From contig OY482854.1 in NCBI GenBank assembly GCA_960531495.1, forward strand, positions 30,844,729 through 30,908,728: a DNA stretch of 64,000 bases, written 5' to 3'. Position 1 is the stretch's first letter, and each line of letters starts with the position of its first letter. The stretch is from Zeus faber. Lineage: Eukaryota; Chordata; Actinopteri; Zeiformes; Zeidae. The position numbers were made by a program, and so were the translations under genes. Below, in pieces: positions 9,476 to 21,550 of this stretch. The notes under the pieces are model-generated. The model worked only from the letters and a program-made list of their open reading frames with translations. It was not told where the DNA came from and made no database searches.

Positions 9476-11986
9476 AGTATGTGTATTATATATATTACTA
9501 CTATTGGTATTATATTTGTAGTATTTCACTTTAAACAGCGTTTTCAAGCTTGAAGCAACAGTTGGCAGCAACTTCCCTTCAGGATATATAAAGTCTTATC
9601 CTAATCATATCTTAGTCCCAGCTTAATCTTACCTTCATCTTAATCGCATCTCCGTCTTATCTTGGAGGCCTTCTGGGGCTGAGGGTGGAGTTCCATTTCC
9701 TCACGTGCAGGTGCATCATCTGTTATGTCAGAACCTCCTGCCCTGTCTCTCTCCATCATGCAGCCAACGGAGTGTGAATCACCTCCGTTGCCATTTAACG
9801 GGTTGTAATCAGAGATGTTATCACCAGTAACCCAGAGGGAGGGCCTCACCTGCTGCATCTCCACCTCATTACTCATGCAAATACACACAACCATTTCAAA
9901 TGGATGGCGACACGAAGCATCGCCGCTAATTGGACATAGAAGTAGGAGCCATTAAGAACCCCAAAGGTGGGGTTCCTTCCGGAGGAGTCATGAAAAACGA
10001 CGTGGAAAAGAACCCGATTATGTATTCACACCACCACGTTATCCATGCTGTTTTTTCCCCCGAACAAGGGGGCGACTTCACGAGCGCCGTCGTTTCCTTT
10101 CCTTTTCCCTGGAAAACACCCCGAGCGTTGTCGGGGGGGAAGCGCTCGCTGCTTGTTTTTCCTCTGCGACGGGGTCACCGGGTCTGATTGTTCCGGGTTC
10201 CCTGCCGGGCTCAGCGGAGAGCAAACAAGCAGCGAGGCGTCCTCCCTTCTTCAGAGCTGTTTGTCCGTCGGTCGTTATTTTCCCCTCGCTTGGTGTCCAT
10301 CAGGACGTAATGGAGCGCTGCTTCCTCTTTTCCGTGGATGCGGAGCGTTGCAAGGTGCCTTCACCACCGGGAGGAGGTGGGGGCGCGGGTGCTGTGGACC
10401 AAAGCGGCAGCGTTTCCCCAGGAAATGTGAGAATAGATGAGAGAACATATCTTTGTGTTCACTAACGATGGAGGATGGGTCCACAGAACACGTCTGGTCC
10501 CTGCGGACGATATGGACGTTGCCATGCAGAACATGTCTGTGAAACATGTACAGAAAACAACAGCATTTCCGGCGTTTTCTTTCAGGCGCTACACCCCTAC
10601 ACTTCGTTCATTCTCACATTAACGCAACTGTTTCCGAACAGCAGCCGTGAAACGGCAGCTTCAGACGTTCCCTCCATCTCCCACCCAACGTCTCTGCGGG
10701 TACAACTTGTAAATGACGCTGGAAGACGTCAGCGCCTGAAGTTCAGATGGAAACAACGGCGTCAGTTTGTGAGCCCGACTTGTCATTCGTTGGGAGTGAT
10801 CGGCATCTGCTGTTCTCCCAACACTGAGTCAATTCCGATGCTAATGAATCAGTTTGAAACCCAATGAAAAACCAAGCTCGGGGGGACAAAAGAACAGAGT
10901 TTTCAGACAAAGGAAGGATTGTAATGATTGGATGTAATGATGTATTTATAGTCATGGGCTCAGACGTGACCTCTTATTTGCCTGAGCGCGATATAACCAA
11001 GAACACAGTTCCCACAGCCATGTTTCACGACTTATTTCAGACATACGGGGGCAGGAGCGGCAGATCCAGAGTCAGCAAAAAGAAAGTTCTAAAAATGGAC
11101 AAAATGTGGTAAAAACCACAGAATTCCTACAAAATTCCTGAGAACAGAAATTGTCTACGTCTTCAAATAGAACGGACAGCAACATTGTTTTACTTTCCAG
11201 CTCAAACGCACAATATGGAAGCTTTCAGCGTTCAACACACGAGAGAAAAATCCCTCCAATCAGCATCGGAAATCCACCAGAAAGAAGCGAAAGCGAAGCT
11301 GTGAACTGCTTTTTTCATAATCTGGTCTCGAATCGGACCCTAAATCATGGGAGCCTCGGCTGCCGAAAACGAGCGGGATCCGTCGCTGACCCCAATTCTC
11401 TGGCTCGGCTTCATCGTTGGGTTTTGATCTAAATTTGTTTTTCTGCTGGTTTGAGTGGGAAACGCCTCGGTGCTAATGAGAGCCCGAGTCCGCGCCGCAC
11501 GATAATAATAATAATGAAAGGACGGTTTTCCAGGCCACGCTGCATGCTAATTTCAACGTTAAATGAATAATGTACACAGAGCCAGAGTTATATTTCGCCT
11601 CCGAATTTCACGGCGGCTCTGCACAAACGCTTTAGTCTGGTATGAGCACTGGAACGGGGCCGATCCGGCGCCTGATGAATCCTTTATGACCGAGGATCCC
11701 GGGGAAAGGTTGGGAGAAGTTCCCCATGTGCGGCAGGATCCGTCACCTCTTTTTACAGTGAGAACCGACCGTTTGCGAAGGACTGCAACCAACATGATGA
11801 ATAAATCATCTTGCTCTCAGCGCTAATAAACTCGTTGCCGCTTATGGAGGAAGTATATTACTTTTTACCAGGCCCTGAAAACTGGAAAGCCGCTTTCAGG
11901 CCTGAACCCGTCACCCGTCGACCGTTGCATCCCATTTCTGGGAGGTTGGAGTCTGGATCGTCATGGCACCGGCGGGCGAATGAACG
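9476..11986. other. 2.5 kb of complex sequence, no gene seen
   Basis: Largely non-repetitive. Overlapping open frames of up to about 130 codons occur on both strands at 9.9-10.9 kb and 11.1-11.8 kb, but none shows a domain I recognise, a clean start context or plausible splice partners. A short (AAT)n sits at about 11,502. It could hide non-coding exons or regulatory DNA that I cannot see by eye. Confidence 0.5.
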
Positions 11987-12026
11987 GATGGATGGATGGA
12001 TGGATGGATGGATAGATGGATGGATG
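11987..12026 (+). repeat. (GGAT)n microsatellite
   Basis: About nine GGAT units with one GATA variant. Confidence 0.92.
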
Positions 12027-12199
12027 TGAGGTGAAGGACTGCGAGGCTGTTTTCACTCACAGGCGAACTCAGCAAACAAACCATCTTTTACGGTCGGAGT
12101 AAACAGACTTGGAGAGTCGGAGTAAATGTGCTCACCCATCGACTGGATGGAGACCTGATTCAACGGCCATGTTGAGTAAAACTCTGGTGTTTTCTAACA

Positions 12200-12422
12200 G
12201 AACCCTTGTTATTTTTTTATAATGATGATAATAATTGTTATAATAATAATTATGATAATAATTATTAATATCGCTGCAGGCAGCCATACACAGGGTCCAT
12301 TATAGACATCAATTATCATTTTTCGAGTTGCCATGGAACAAAGCATCTGTTTGCGCTGTTGACATCAGCATTACGTCTAAAACGAGTTACAGTTTTCCGC
12401 GTTTCCTTTAAACGCTGCATCA
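12200..12422 (+). repeat. Unassigned composite repeat, copy 2
   Basis: ATAATAATTAT-rich DNA, then GCTGCAGGCAGC at 12,273, then ACGAGTTACAGTTTTCCG at 12,382 and AACGCTGCAT at 12,411. This is the same order as 8180-8365, with about 65 bp more between the two conserved blocks. Confidence 0.6.
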
Positions 12423-12923
12423 CCTCACGTAATGATGCGGTGAGTCCTGGTGACGCAGAATTACTAATACAAGTATACACGTGTTGTGTGTTGTGTCTTT
12501 GTCCTAAAAATTAGAAGGTGTCTGTCTTCTTCTTGTCAGGTCATTGTCTACTTCCTGTCAGGTCACTGTCTACTTCCTGTAGTCGACAGAGTCCTGCCTC
12601 ACCGTGTCCCTGTAGAAGGAAATCACTCCGTGTGGAAGTTCCCAGCAACACGCTTCCATTCAAACGGATTCAACACTGAACGTCCCTCACAGGCATTTCA
12701 TCAACTTTTTAAACTTTTGGGACTAAAAAAAAACACTTTTCGGACCTGTTGCTCTGGAGCTGCAAGCAAACTCCACGTGTGAGCTCACAAACACAGAATA
12801 TGTTTTGAACTCCTCCAGTTTGGGTTACGACTGGATCCAATGTCGCAAAACAAGGATGGACAGAGCAGAAAAAAGAGAGAAAATATCAAACGAAACGCCC
12901 CACCCACGTCAAGCAGGTAAGAC

Positions 12924-12926
<3 letters not shown>
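12423..12926. other. Complex sequence, no gene seen
   Basis: A short duplication, TGTCAGGTCA...TGTCTACTTCCTG, occurs twice at about 12,535-12,580. Otherwise nothing is recognised. Confidence 0.5.

Positions 12927-13010
<84 letters not shown>
12927..13010 (+). repeat. (AC)n microsatellite
   Basis: About 42 perfect AC units followed by GCACACAG. Confidence 0.97.
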
Positions 13011-13018
<8 letters not shown>

Positions 13019-13335
13019 AGACCGCAGATTTCTGGAGGGGTTGGAGGGTGGAGGAGGTCTGATAGGTGCTGCGGGGCAAGAGCATGGCGTGACTGATAGG
13101 TGAAGAGGGGGATTTTGTATTATATACAGGGCTTGTTCGGGAGCCAGTGAAGGTGGATGAGGGTGGGGGCGGGGGGTGGTGTGCTGCACACCAACCCCGC
13201 CCTCCACCATCATCTCCTTTTTTTTTTTTCGAAAGTGCAGTTGGTATTAGATTCTTGTTAATTGATTCGGTTTTTTAGAGAAGAGCTTCAGCCTCAGCCG
13301 ACTGGAGCCCAATGGAGCAATGGCCAAATCCACGA
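13011..13335. other. Complex sequence, no gene seen
   Basis: A G-rich stretch at 13,150-13,180 and a T-run at 13,219. Nothing recognised. Confidence 0.5.
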
Positions 13336-13420
13336 TATAAGATAAGACTTTATTAATCCCTGGAGGGAAATTCAGGCTTTACAGCGTAAAAAAAACCCCC
13401 AAAAAACAGTGCAGTGAAGA
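13336..13420 (+). repeat. Fragment of a dispersed fish-type repeat (TTTATTAATCCC...GGGAAATTCAGG)
   Basis: The phrase ACTTTATTAATCCCTGGAGG followed by GGAAATTCAGGCTTTACAGC is of a kind I know to be common in fish genomic DNA. The core GGGAAATYCAGG plus TTACAGC is repeated at 17,355-17,385. I cannot place it in a named family with confidence. Confidence 0.5.
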
Positions 13421-13829
13421 GATTGAAATTGAAATGAGATAAGAAACGGAACATATGAACACTACGGTTCTACACAAAGTTGTCATTAAGTCGCGCTATG
13501 CCGACTGGTGACTAACCCTAACCCTAAGCCGACCTGGGCAGCTGGCAGTCAGCTGTACACGTCATAGTTCGGGATCGGTTTGAAAGGTTCTGATGAAAGT
13601 CAACCGAGTTGACTCCTCACGATCACAAAACAAGGCTTGTGTCAAAAAGTACCAGAGTCTGACTCCCTGGTACTGTGAGGTGCTCTAACCCCCGGCTCCT
13701 CCAGTTTTTATGACCTAGCACCTTCAGAATGCAGGGCTGCCAAGTTTCACCCAAAAAGTTGGGACTGAGATTCCAGGGGTGGAGGGGGCGAGAAAGTGTC
13801 CCCGTTATGCACGGCCACGCACGGCCACT
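13421..13829. other. Complex sequence, no gene seen
   Basis: Contains a short telomere-like CTAACCCTAACCCTAA at about 13,512, too short to call an interstitial telomeric array. Nothing else is recognised. Confidence 0.5.
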
Positions 13830-13905
13830 CTAAACAGTCTCTAAACAGCTGTTTAGTCTCTAAACAGCTGCTTAGTCTCTAAACAGCTGTTTAGTCTTTA
13901 AACAG
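13830..13905. repeat. 19-bp tandem repeat of an E-box palindrome
   Basis: TAAACAGCTGTTTA at 13,842 and 13,880 and a one-base variant (TAAACAGCTGCTTA) at 13,861 are spaced exactly 19 bp apart, with partial units on each side. Each unit centres on CAGCTG, the class of E-box bound by tissue-specific bHLH factors. Function is unproven. Confidence 0.75.
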
Positions 13906-13994
13906 ATGTTCATTTCCATTCCCATTTGGAGTTTCAGATCTTTACGATGCGCTCAGTAAAACTATTGGTTCAATTTTACATGACGTCATTTTCC

Positions 13995-14100
13995 GACTTT
14001 TCGTCCGTCTGTCCGACTGTCTGTCTGTCTGTCCGTCTGTCTATAATCTATTATCTATCTGCAGTATCTGTCTGTCTATCCGTCTGTCTGTCCGTCTGTC
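13995..14100 (+). repeat. (CTGT)n-like degenerate tetranucleotide
   Basis: CTGTCTGTCCGTCTGT-type words, interrupted by an AT-rich segment at about 14,041-14,068. Confidence 0.85.
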
Positions 14101-14794
14101 GCCCTGAAACATATATTTCACTTTCATCTGCGGCTGTTTCCCTCCACCTCCATGGGGTTTGAGCAGAACTCGCCTCCTCCGCCCTGCGTCTCCGTCTCCT
14201 CGCTGAAACCTGTCCCTGCTCAAGGGCACGCGGGTGAGAGCAGGTTGAGCAGAGCAGATACATAATGAATCAGTGAATCTATGAATCTGAGGGGTAATTA
14301 ACGTGGAGGAGGGAAGCCTGTGACCCCTCCGTCTGCCCCGAGGACCTCCCCCCTCCGCCCCCCTCTCCACCCCATCACCTCCACCCAGATCATCTAAATA
14401 TTTAACGGAAGAAAGTGGAGATTTGCTGCGATCTCTTATCGCTGTCGGTTGAAGGGACCAATTTGTCGCTCTCCGCTGGAGGTGAAGATTTGACGTTTCT
14501 GCTCGGACGCTTTGCAGGAGAAGCACAAAACAGATTTGAATCTTTGATGAGCGCTCTGCGATGGACTGATATCTGCATCGCTCTATGAATACAAACTCCT
14601 CACACTGATAATGACGCAGATCAGGTTCCAGGCGTTCCAGGTGGTAGAGCTGCTCCTTCAGAAAACGACATGATTCCAGGAGAAACGCTCAACAAAGTTT
14701 ATTCCCTCAGACAAGTTGATGCAAATAACTCCTTCAAACACTCAAGAATCAAGATTTGAAAGTTTTATCTGTCACTTTTTTCCACGATGTAGCA

Positions 14795-14796
<2 letters not shown>
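14101..14796. other. Complex sequence, no gene seen
   Basis: A minus-strand open frame of about 160 codons begins in this stretch and runs into the CTGT repeat, where it becomes Arg/Asp/Thr-rich. No domain is recognised. Confidence 0.5.
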
Positions 14797-14825
<29 letters not shown>

Positions 14826-14864
14826 AGAAGAAGAAGAAGAAGAAGAAGAAGAAGAAGAAGAAGA
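14797..14864 (+). repeat. (GAA)n microsatellite
   Basis: About 22 GAA triplets, pure purine on the plus strand. GAA tracts can form intramolecular triplexes. Confidence 0.97.
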
Positions 14865-15040
14865 TCATCTCATATCAACAAAACAACATCAAGCAGTTGA
14901 AAATATACTGTCTGCCATGTAGAGAAATAAATATTGAACAAATAATTGTACCAATAAGAAATCAGTATCTCAGCCCTGCAGCGCTACAGCTATGTAACCC
15001 TGCTGCTCTTTATCCCTGCAGCTGAACAGTCCAGCAGCTC

Positions 15041-15374
15041 TTCATCTCTGTAGCTCTACATCTCTTCAGCTCTGTATCGCTTCAGTTCTACATCTCTGTA
15101 GCTCTACATCTCTTCAGCTCTTCATCTCTGTAGCTCTACATCTCTGTAGCTCTACATCTCTGTAGCTCTACATCTCTTCAGCTCTTCATCTCTGTAGCTC
15201 TACATCTCTGTAGCTCTACATCTCTGTAGCTCTACATCTCTTCAGCTCTTCATCTCTGTAGCTCTACATCTCTGTAGCTCTACATCTCTGTAGCTCTTCA
15301 TCTCTGTAGCTCTTCATCTCTGTAGCTCTACATCTCTGTAGCTCTACATCTCTGTAGCTCTACATCTCTGTAGA
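15041..15374 (+). repeat. 16-bp minisatellite (CTGTAGCTCTACATCT)n
   Basis: About 20 copies of a 16-bp unit. Variant units with CTTCAGCTCTTC recur at about 15,113, 15,177 and 15,241, a 64-bp (4 x 16) higher-order spacing. Degenerate copies extend upstream to about 14,975. Confidence 0.93.
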
Positions 15375-15724
15375 CATGTTCGCAATGTGTGGACGCCGCT
15401 CTGCAACAACGATGAAAATGCCTTTTGTGTGCGGATGAGGATGTGTGGGAGCTGCCACTTGAAGCCGGAGGACGGTCGGAGGGAAGAGCACAAACATGCT
15501 CCTGAAAGGCTGCTCTCAGTGAAGTACTGCGTCACCAGGCGCTGGTGTGGGTTGTTTTTTTATTTTTTTATTTTTATTTTTTCATGGGAACAAAAAGGAT
15601 AATTGATGTCAGCTCCGAGCTCCTAATGAACACTTGTGCAGCCCGAGCACATCCTGGTCCGTCAGCTGCAGAAACACTGCTGCTCTGCAGAGAGAGCTGA
15701 CACCATCTGACAACATTTCAAGAA
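15375..15724. other. Complex spacer between arrays, no gene seen
   Basis: Mixed-composition DNA with a T-rich run at 15,555-15,585. Nothing recognised. Confidence 0.55.
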
Positions 15725-17328
15725 CTACAAACCACTACAAAAATACACTGCCTTACTACATGATACTACTACAATAACACACGACCTTACTACATGACAT
15801 TACTACACTACACTACACTACAATATTACGCTATGTTACTAAACACTACACAACACCACAATAATACACTAGGTTACTACATGACACTACTACAATAATT
15901 CACTACATTACCACATGACATTACTACACTACACTACAATAATACACTACGTTAATACACTATACTACTACACGACACTACAACAATACACTAGGTAACT
16001 ACATGACACTACCAGACTACACGACAATATTACACTACTACACAACACTACTACACTACTACACAACACTACAATAATACACAAAATTACTATATGACGC
16101 TACTACACTACACTACTACACAACACAACAATAATACACTACATTACTACATGACGCTACAACACTACACTACTACACAACACTACACTAATACACTACA
16201 ATACCATATGACACTACTACACTCCTACACAACACTACAATATCACACTACATTACTACATGACACTACTACACAACACTACAATGATACATTACATTAC
16301 TACACAACACTACTACACAACACTACTACACTACTACACAACACTACAATAATACACTACATTACTGCATGACACTACTACACAACACTACAATGATACA
16401 TTACATTACTACAGAACACTACTACACAACACTACTACACTACAATAATACACTACATTACTGCATGACACTACTACACAACACACTTACACTACTACAC
16501 TACACTACAATAATACACTTCATTACTACATGACACTTCTACACTACACTACTACACTACACTACAATAATACACTTCATTACTACATGACACTTCTACA
16601 CTACACTACTACACTACTACATAACACTACAATAATACACTACATTACTACATGACACTACTACACAACACTCTTACACTACTACACTACACTACAATAA
16701 TACACTTCATTACTACATGACACTTCTACACTACACTACTACACTACTACACAACACTACAATAATACACTACATTACTACATGACACTACTACACAACA
16801 CTCTTACACTACTACACTACACTACAATAATACACTTCATTACTACATGACACTTCTACACTACACGACTACACTACTACATAACACTACAATAATACAC
16901 TACATGACTACATGACACGACTACACAACACTACTACACTACTACACAACATTACAACAACACACTGCATTACTACATCACACTTCTACACTACTACACT
17001 ACACTACTACTACAAAACACTACAATAATAAACTACATTAGTACACGACACTACTACACAACACTACTACACAACACTACAATAATACACTACATGACTA
17101 CATGACACGACTACACAACACTACTACACTACTACACAACATTACAACAATACACTGCATTACTACATGACACTTCTACACTACTACACTACACTACTAC
17201 TACAAAACACTACAATAATAAACTACATTAGTACACGACACTACTACACAACACTACAATAATACACTACATTATGACACGACACTCCCGCACAACACTA
17301 CTACTCTACTACACAACACTACAATAAT
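15725..17328 (+). repeat. ACACT/ACTAC satellite with 130-bp and 190-bp higher-order repeats, 1.6 kb
   Basis: The whole stretch consists of ACACT, ACTAC, AATAATACAC and ATTACTACATGAC words. The marker CTTCATTACTACATGACAC occurs at 16,519, 16,575, 16,705 and 16,835 (spacings 56, 130, 130). Farther on, the marker CACTGCAT lies at 16,963 and 17,153, a 190-bp duplication. Its words are the reverse complement of the TAGTG/GTAGT words of the 4.4-6.8 kb satellite. It has no coding value. Confidence 0.95.
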
Positions 17329-17600
17329 ATAAGAAATTTCCACACTTTCAGTAGGGAAATCCAGGGGTTACAGCAGCAGAAAACTGTTCAAGTTAAATAT
17401 TCAGTTAAATAAATACAATTTATATAAAAAAAAATGAAATATATTGAAATAAATACATAGATAAATAAATAAATAAGATGAAAACAAAACAGATATTCAG
17501 TATATATAAAAGATACATAAAATAAAATAAAAATAGCATGTACACGTCTATCCAGAGAGTTAAAATGGAGTAGCACGATGCCAACAGGTTGCTGGAGATT
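17329..17600 (+). repeat. Fish-type dispersed repeat remnant with AT-rich body
   Basis: Begins with GGGAAATCCAGG plus GTTACAGC, the core shared with 13,336-13,420, and continues as AAATAAATA-rich DNA to GAGTTAAAATGGAGTAGCAC at about 17,557. This resembles the 3' part of an old interspersed repeat, not assigned to a family. Confidence 0.45.
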
Positions 17601-17636
17601 AAACTGATAAAACAACAAACAACAGGAGAGGAGACT

Positions 17637-17702
17637 GTTTGTTTTTGTTTGTTTGTTTGTTTGTTTGTTTGTTTGTTTGTTTGTTTGCTTGCTTATTTGT
17701 TT
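17637..17702 (+). repeat. (TTTG)n microsatellite
   Basis: About 15 TTTG units with minor variants at the 3' end. Confidence 0.95.

Positions 17703-17705
<3 letters not shown>

Positions 17706-17773
<68 letters not shown>
17706..17773 (+). repeat. (AAT)n microsatellite
   Basis: About 22 perfect triplets, directly next to the (TTTG)n tract. Confidence 0.97.
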
Positions 17774-17931
17774 TTTTATTTTCAGCTCCAGTGTTTCCCT
17801 AAAGTAGGACGTTCTCAGGTAAGGTGCTGCCTCACACTCTGCTTCACACATCATTAAAGGTGTTTTCCAGGGGTTTTTTGGGCCATTTTTGAGATAATGA
17901 AGATAGTTCTATGGCAACCATACATCACACA

Positions 17932-18195
17932 GATTCCATACATTCCATACATTCATAGACTCAATACATTCCATACATCCCATTCATCCCATAGACTCCA
18001 TACATCTAATACATCCCATAGACTCCATACATTCCATACATCCCATACATCCCATAGAGTCCATATATTCTATACATCCCATAAATCCCATTGACTCCAT
18101 ACATTCCATACATCCCATAGATTCCTTGTATTCCATGCATCCCATAGACTACATATATTCCATAAATCCCATACATCCCATATATACATAATCCC
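17932..18195 (+). repeat. Minisatellite of CCATACATC / CCATAGACT words
   Basis: Units of 9-10 bp such as CCATACATTC, CCATACATCC and CCATAGACT over about 260 bp. The periodicity is irregular. Confidence 0.9.
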
Positions 18196-18231
18196 ATAAG
18201 TCTTGTCTCAATCGTGTTGAAAGTGTGTTTA

Positions 18232-19052
18232 AAATATGTCTAAGCCCTGTCTAAGCCCTGTCTGAGTCGTGTCTGAGTCGTGTCTAAGTCGTGTCTAAGC
18301 CCTGTCTGAGTCGTGTCTGAGTCGTGTCTAAGTCGTGTCTAAGTCGTGTCTGAGTCGTGTCTGAGTCGTGTCTGAGTCGTGTCTGAGTCGTGTCTGAGTC
18401 GTGTCTGAGTCGTGTCTGAGTCGTGTCTGAGTCGTGTCTGAGTCGTGTCTGAGTCGTGTCTAAGTCGTGTCTAAGACGTGTCTGAGTTTTGTCTAAGTCG
18501 TGTCTGAGTCGTGTCTGAGTCGTGTCTGAGTCGTGTCTGAGTCGTGTCTAAGTCGTGTCTAAGACGTGTCTGAGTTTTGTCTGAGTCGTGTCTGAGTCGT
18601 GTCTGAGTCGTGTCTAAGTCGTGTCTAAGTCGTGTCTAAGTCGTGTCTAAGTCGTGTCTAAGACGTGTCTAAGACGTGTCTGAGTTTTGTCTAAGTCGTG
18701 TCTAAGTCGTGTCTGAGTCGTGTCTGAGTCGTGTCTGAGTCGTGTCTAAGTCGTGTCTGAGTCATGTCTAAGTCGTGTCTAAGACGTGTCTGAGTTTTGT
18801 CTAAGTCGTGTCTAAGTCGTGTCTGAGTCGTGTCTGAGTCGTGTCTGAGTCGTGTCTAAGTCGTGTCTAAGTCGTGTCTAAGACGTGTCTGAGTTTTGTC
18901 TAAGTCGTGTCTAAGTCGTGTCTGAGTCGTGTCTGAGTCGTGTCTGAGTCGTGTCTAAGTCGTGTCTGAGTCGTGTCTAAGTCGTGTCTGAGTCGTGTCT
19001 AAGTCGTGTCTAAGACGTGTCTGAGTTTTGTCTATGTCGTGTCCAAGTGGTG
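18232..19052 (+). repeat. 11-bp minisatellite (TAAGTCGTGTC / TGAGTCGTGTC)n, about 74 copies
   Basis: An 11-bp unit with one CpG repeats for about 820 bp. The rare unit TGAGTTTTGTC occurs at 18,484, 18,572, 18,682, 18,792, 18,891 and 19,023. Spacings of 88, 110, 110, 99 and 132 are all multiples of 11, so blocks of 8-12 units have been duplicated. Because 11 is not a multiple of 3, no long frame stays open. Confidence 0.97.
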
Positions 19053-19984
19053 TTGACGGCAGCGTACTGCAGAGAGGAGCGTCTTCTCGGGGTGGGATGA
19101 ACAGATGGGGAAGCAGACGCTGCTCATGTACATTTTAATTCCTGAACGTTTTCCTCCATTTTCCTCATATTAGGGGTCTACGGTTTTAGATATTTGCTTT
19201 GAAATGTAGAGGGGCAAAAGTACAAAATGATACTCATGTACAGATAATTGAAAAATGAACTTAAGTAAAATATCGAAATACTGAATGAAAATGAAATGAA
19301 AACCACAGAATGAAGTGATTCATGCGAAAAATTCCATCAGAGAGTAAGAAAATTAAGCGACTCTGTTTTTGCTTCGGGACTCAACACATCAAGAAGTGAT
19401 TCTCAAAAAAGAGTCGACCCTTTCAACACTTGTATAAATAATTTTGGAAGGAAAACAAAGATTGATGAATAAAAGTATAAAATCGACGGACCACGTTCTC
19501 TGTTGAGGTTTGCAGGTGGAGCAGCGAGCGGAGCAGACAATCCAATGAGCGTTTCTATTATTCATCTTATTTTACCCGACTGATCTTTCCCTTTGTTGGC
19601 TCCGAACAGAACCCGCGGCTGCTCTGGGAACAGTCGAGACGAGTCTCCCTCCAACAGACGACAGAACCCGAGTCGGTCACAAATGCACAAACATGACTCT
19701 GACAAAATGGCCGCGGGCTACAAGCACTGATGGGAATTCACAATATCGTGCACCAGATGAAGGGATCCAAACCCTCGGTACAGATGGACGCCTGTCAATT
19801 TATGATGCGAGAATTTGTTTGCAGTCCACCCTTTCAACACAATTTAAATTAATTAATAAATTAATAAATTAATGGGAAATAAAACGAAGACGGATAAATA
19901 AATGTATTAAACTGACGGACCATGTATTTTTTTCCCACACAAAAAGACATTGGAACGGTCTCTATGCAGCTGGAGACGAGAGAT
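19053..19984. other. Complex sequence, no gene seen
   Basis: Contains possible decayed GAGTCG-family words near 19,320-19,430 (AAAAAAGAGTCGACCC) and AGTACAAAATGATACTC-type words near 19,215. No exon is recognised. Confidence 0.5.
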
Positions 19985-20345
19985 TCGTTCGTAGCGAACA
20001 AATCTTTAAAATGATTGGTTTGGAGTCGTCTTATGAGTCGAAAACTGTAAAATGCTGTAATCCTACCGAGGATGACATTAATGTGGATAAAAAGGTGGAG
20101 GAATTCATGATAATTCCTATTGAATGTGACTGATTCACACTTTGCGTTCCACCCAAATGAATTACTTTGACTGGATTAAATGATTCTTGTGAGAATTCCG
20201 TTCGCGACTCGGGGCCGAACCGACTCTTCCGACTCGTTGCACCGACTGAATCAAACAAGCCAAGAGTCTGAAAATCAAACTAATCTTTTTAGCGAGTCGC
20301 TCGTCAAGAGCCAAATCTCCAAAAAAAGAGAGAAACGTTCCAGCG
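19985..20345 (-). repeat. GAGTCG-family dispersed repeat, copy 2 (full-length-like)
   Basis: Read on the minus strand, the diagnostic strings appear in family order: TTTGGAGATTTGGCTC, GAGCGACTCGCTAAAAAG, AGAATCATTTAATCCAG, TTTGGGTGGAACGCAAAGTG, then TTTGTTCGCTACGAACGAAT at the 3' end. It is one of the most complete copies. Confidence 0.75.
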
Positions 20346-21550
20346 CCACTCGAGGGGAAGTAACGAAACGCAGCGTTCCATTTCCATCCCTCAGATAATT
20401 CAGTGTTGACGTTTCAGATTATTGATCTTTTTGGGCAAAGAATGTGTGGCAGAAATTGGTGTGTATTGCTAGGCAACGTGATATGTGATTAAAGCATCCC
20501 ATAATACAGGCTTGCGTACGGCGTGAAGCGTTGAGGCATCAAAGGATAATCTGAGGCATATTAAATTTATTCACATAAAGGCCGAACACCTCCTCGCCAA
20601 ACTGTCACTTCCCTTTATTCGCTAATAACACGGCCTCTTTGATGAGGAGACTTCATGGATTTTAAAGAATTTATATGCCCCGCCCCCTCCTCTCCACCCG
20701 GCAAGATGGCTGCCTCCACCCTAATACACAGGGAGGACTCAGACTGTCCTCCTTCAGGATGCGTTTAAAAAGACAAAACAAACAATAAACATTGTTGAAT
20801 GAACATCTCGCTGACCTCTGACCTCTGGCCTCTGACCTTCAGCGTCAGTTCCACTCTGAGCAGGAAACTCTACGTTTTACTTTGTCTACAAATTCTATAT
20901 TCTCATATGCTGTTTAGTTATATTTGGATCTTAAAATCCAAAATTATTTTGGAAATGTGTCTTTTTGCCCATTTGGCTGTTCGTTTTTATTTTATAGTAT
21001 AATTACAATTGTTATGTCTTTTATTCACCACGGAAAATGACTCGTATCTGAAAATTATTGTGGGAATTAAATGTACAAAAACGTGTATTATTACATGTGT
21101 AATATAGTAAATGATTATTATTAAAGGCCTAATTACCTGGATTCAAACAAAGCAGATTCTCACCAACGTGGGGCGTGGAGGTTTAACGGTGATGAAGGAG
21201 AGCGGGAGCGAGGGAAAAAAAAGAAAAAGAGTTTTGAGGTTGAATTCATGGTTTTCCTCCGGAATACAACGACGAATAGATGAGCTGCTCGACAGACCTT
21301 TCAGGGTGAGTTGGCGCTCAGGCTTGGATCACACAGCGTTGGCGTCTTCAACTTTTGCCGTGGGAATCGGTCATTTGTCAAAGGTTTTGGTGATGTATGT
21401 CGAAACCATGTATTGTAGCAGAGAGCGGCGTGGAAAGACATCTACTCAAAAATGTAAAATAAACCCACTGAGGGTCCTTTAAATGAGCGAACAGAGCGAG
21501 GAGCGCCGCCTTACCGGATCGACTGCCCCGCGCTGCCGGTGAAGAGTCAC
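20346..21550. other. Complex sequence, no gene seen
   Basis: Mixed DNA. 20,420-20,720 is non-repetitive and includes an RFX-type X-box. 20,870-21,120 is AT-rich with TTTGGCTGTTCG-like words faintly similar to 2380-2440. A plus-strand frame of 123 codons at 21,111-21,482 has no recognised domain. Confidence 0.5.
20465..20477. promoter_or_regulatory. RFX-type X-box palindrome (one variant base)
   Basis: ATTGCTAGGCAAC differs at one end base from the perfect RFX X-box palindrome GTTGCTAGGCAAC. RFX factors drive ciliary and other genes through such sites. Occupancy here is unknown. Confidence 0.45.

Noticed and set aside
13505..13530. Interstitial telomeric repeat (CTAACCCTAACCCTAA), also at 22,972 and 63,585
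   Set aside because: Two units or fewer at each site, as expected by chance or from short slippage.
15041..19052. CRISPR-like arrays
   Set aside because: These are direct tandem repeats without unique spacers, in eukaryotic DNA.
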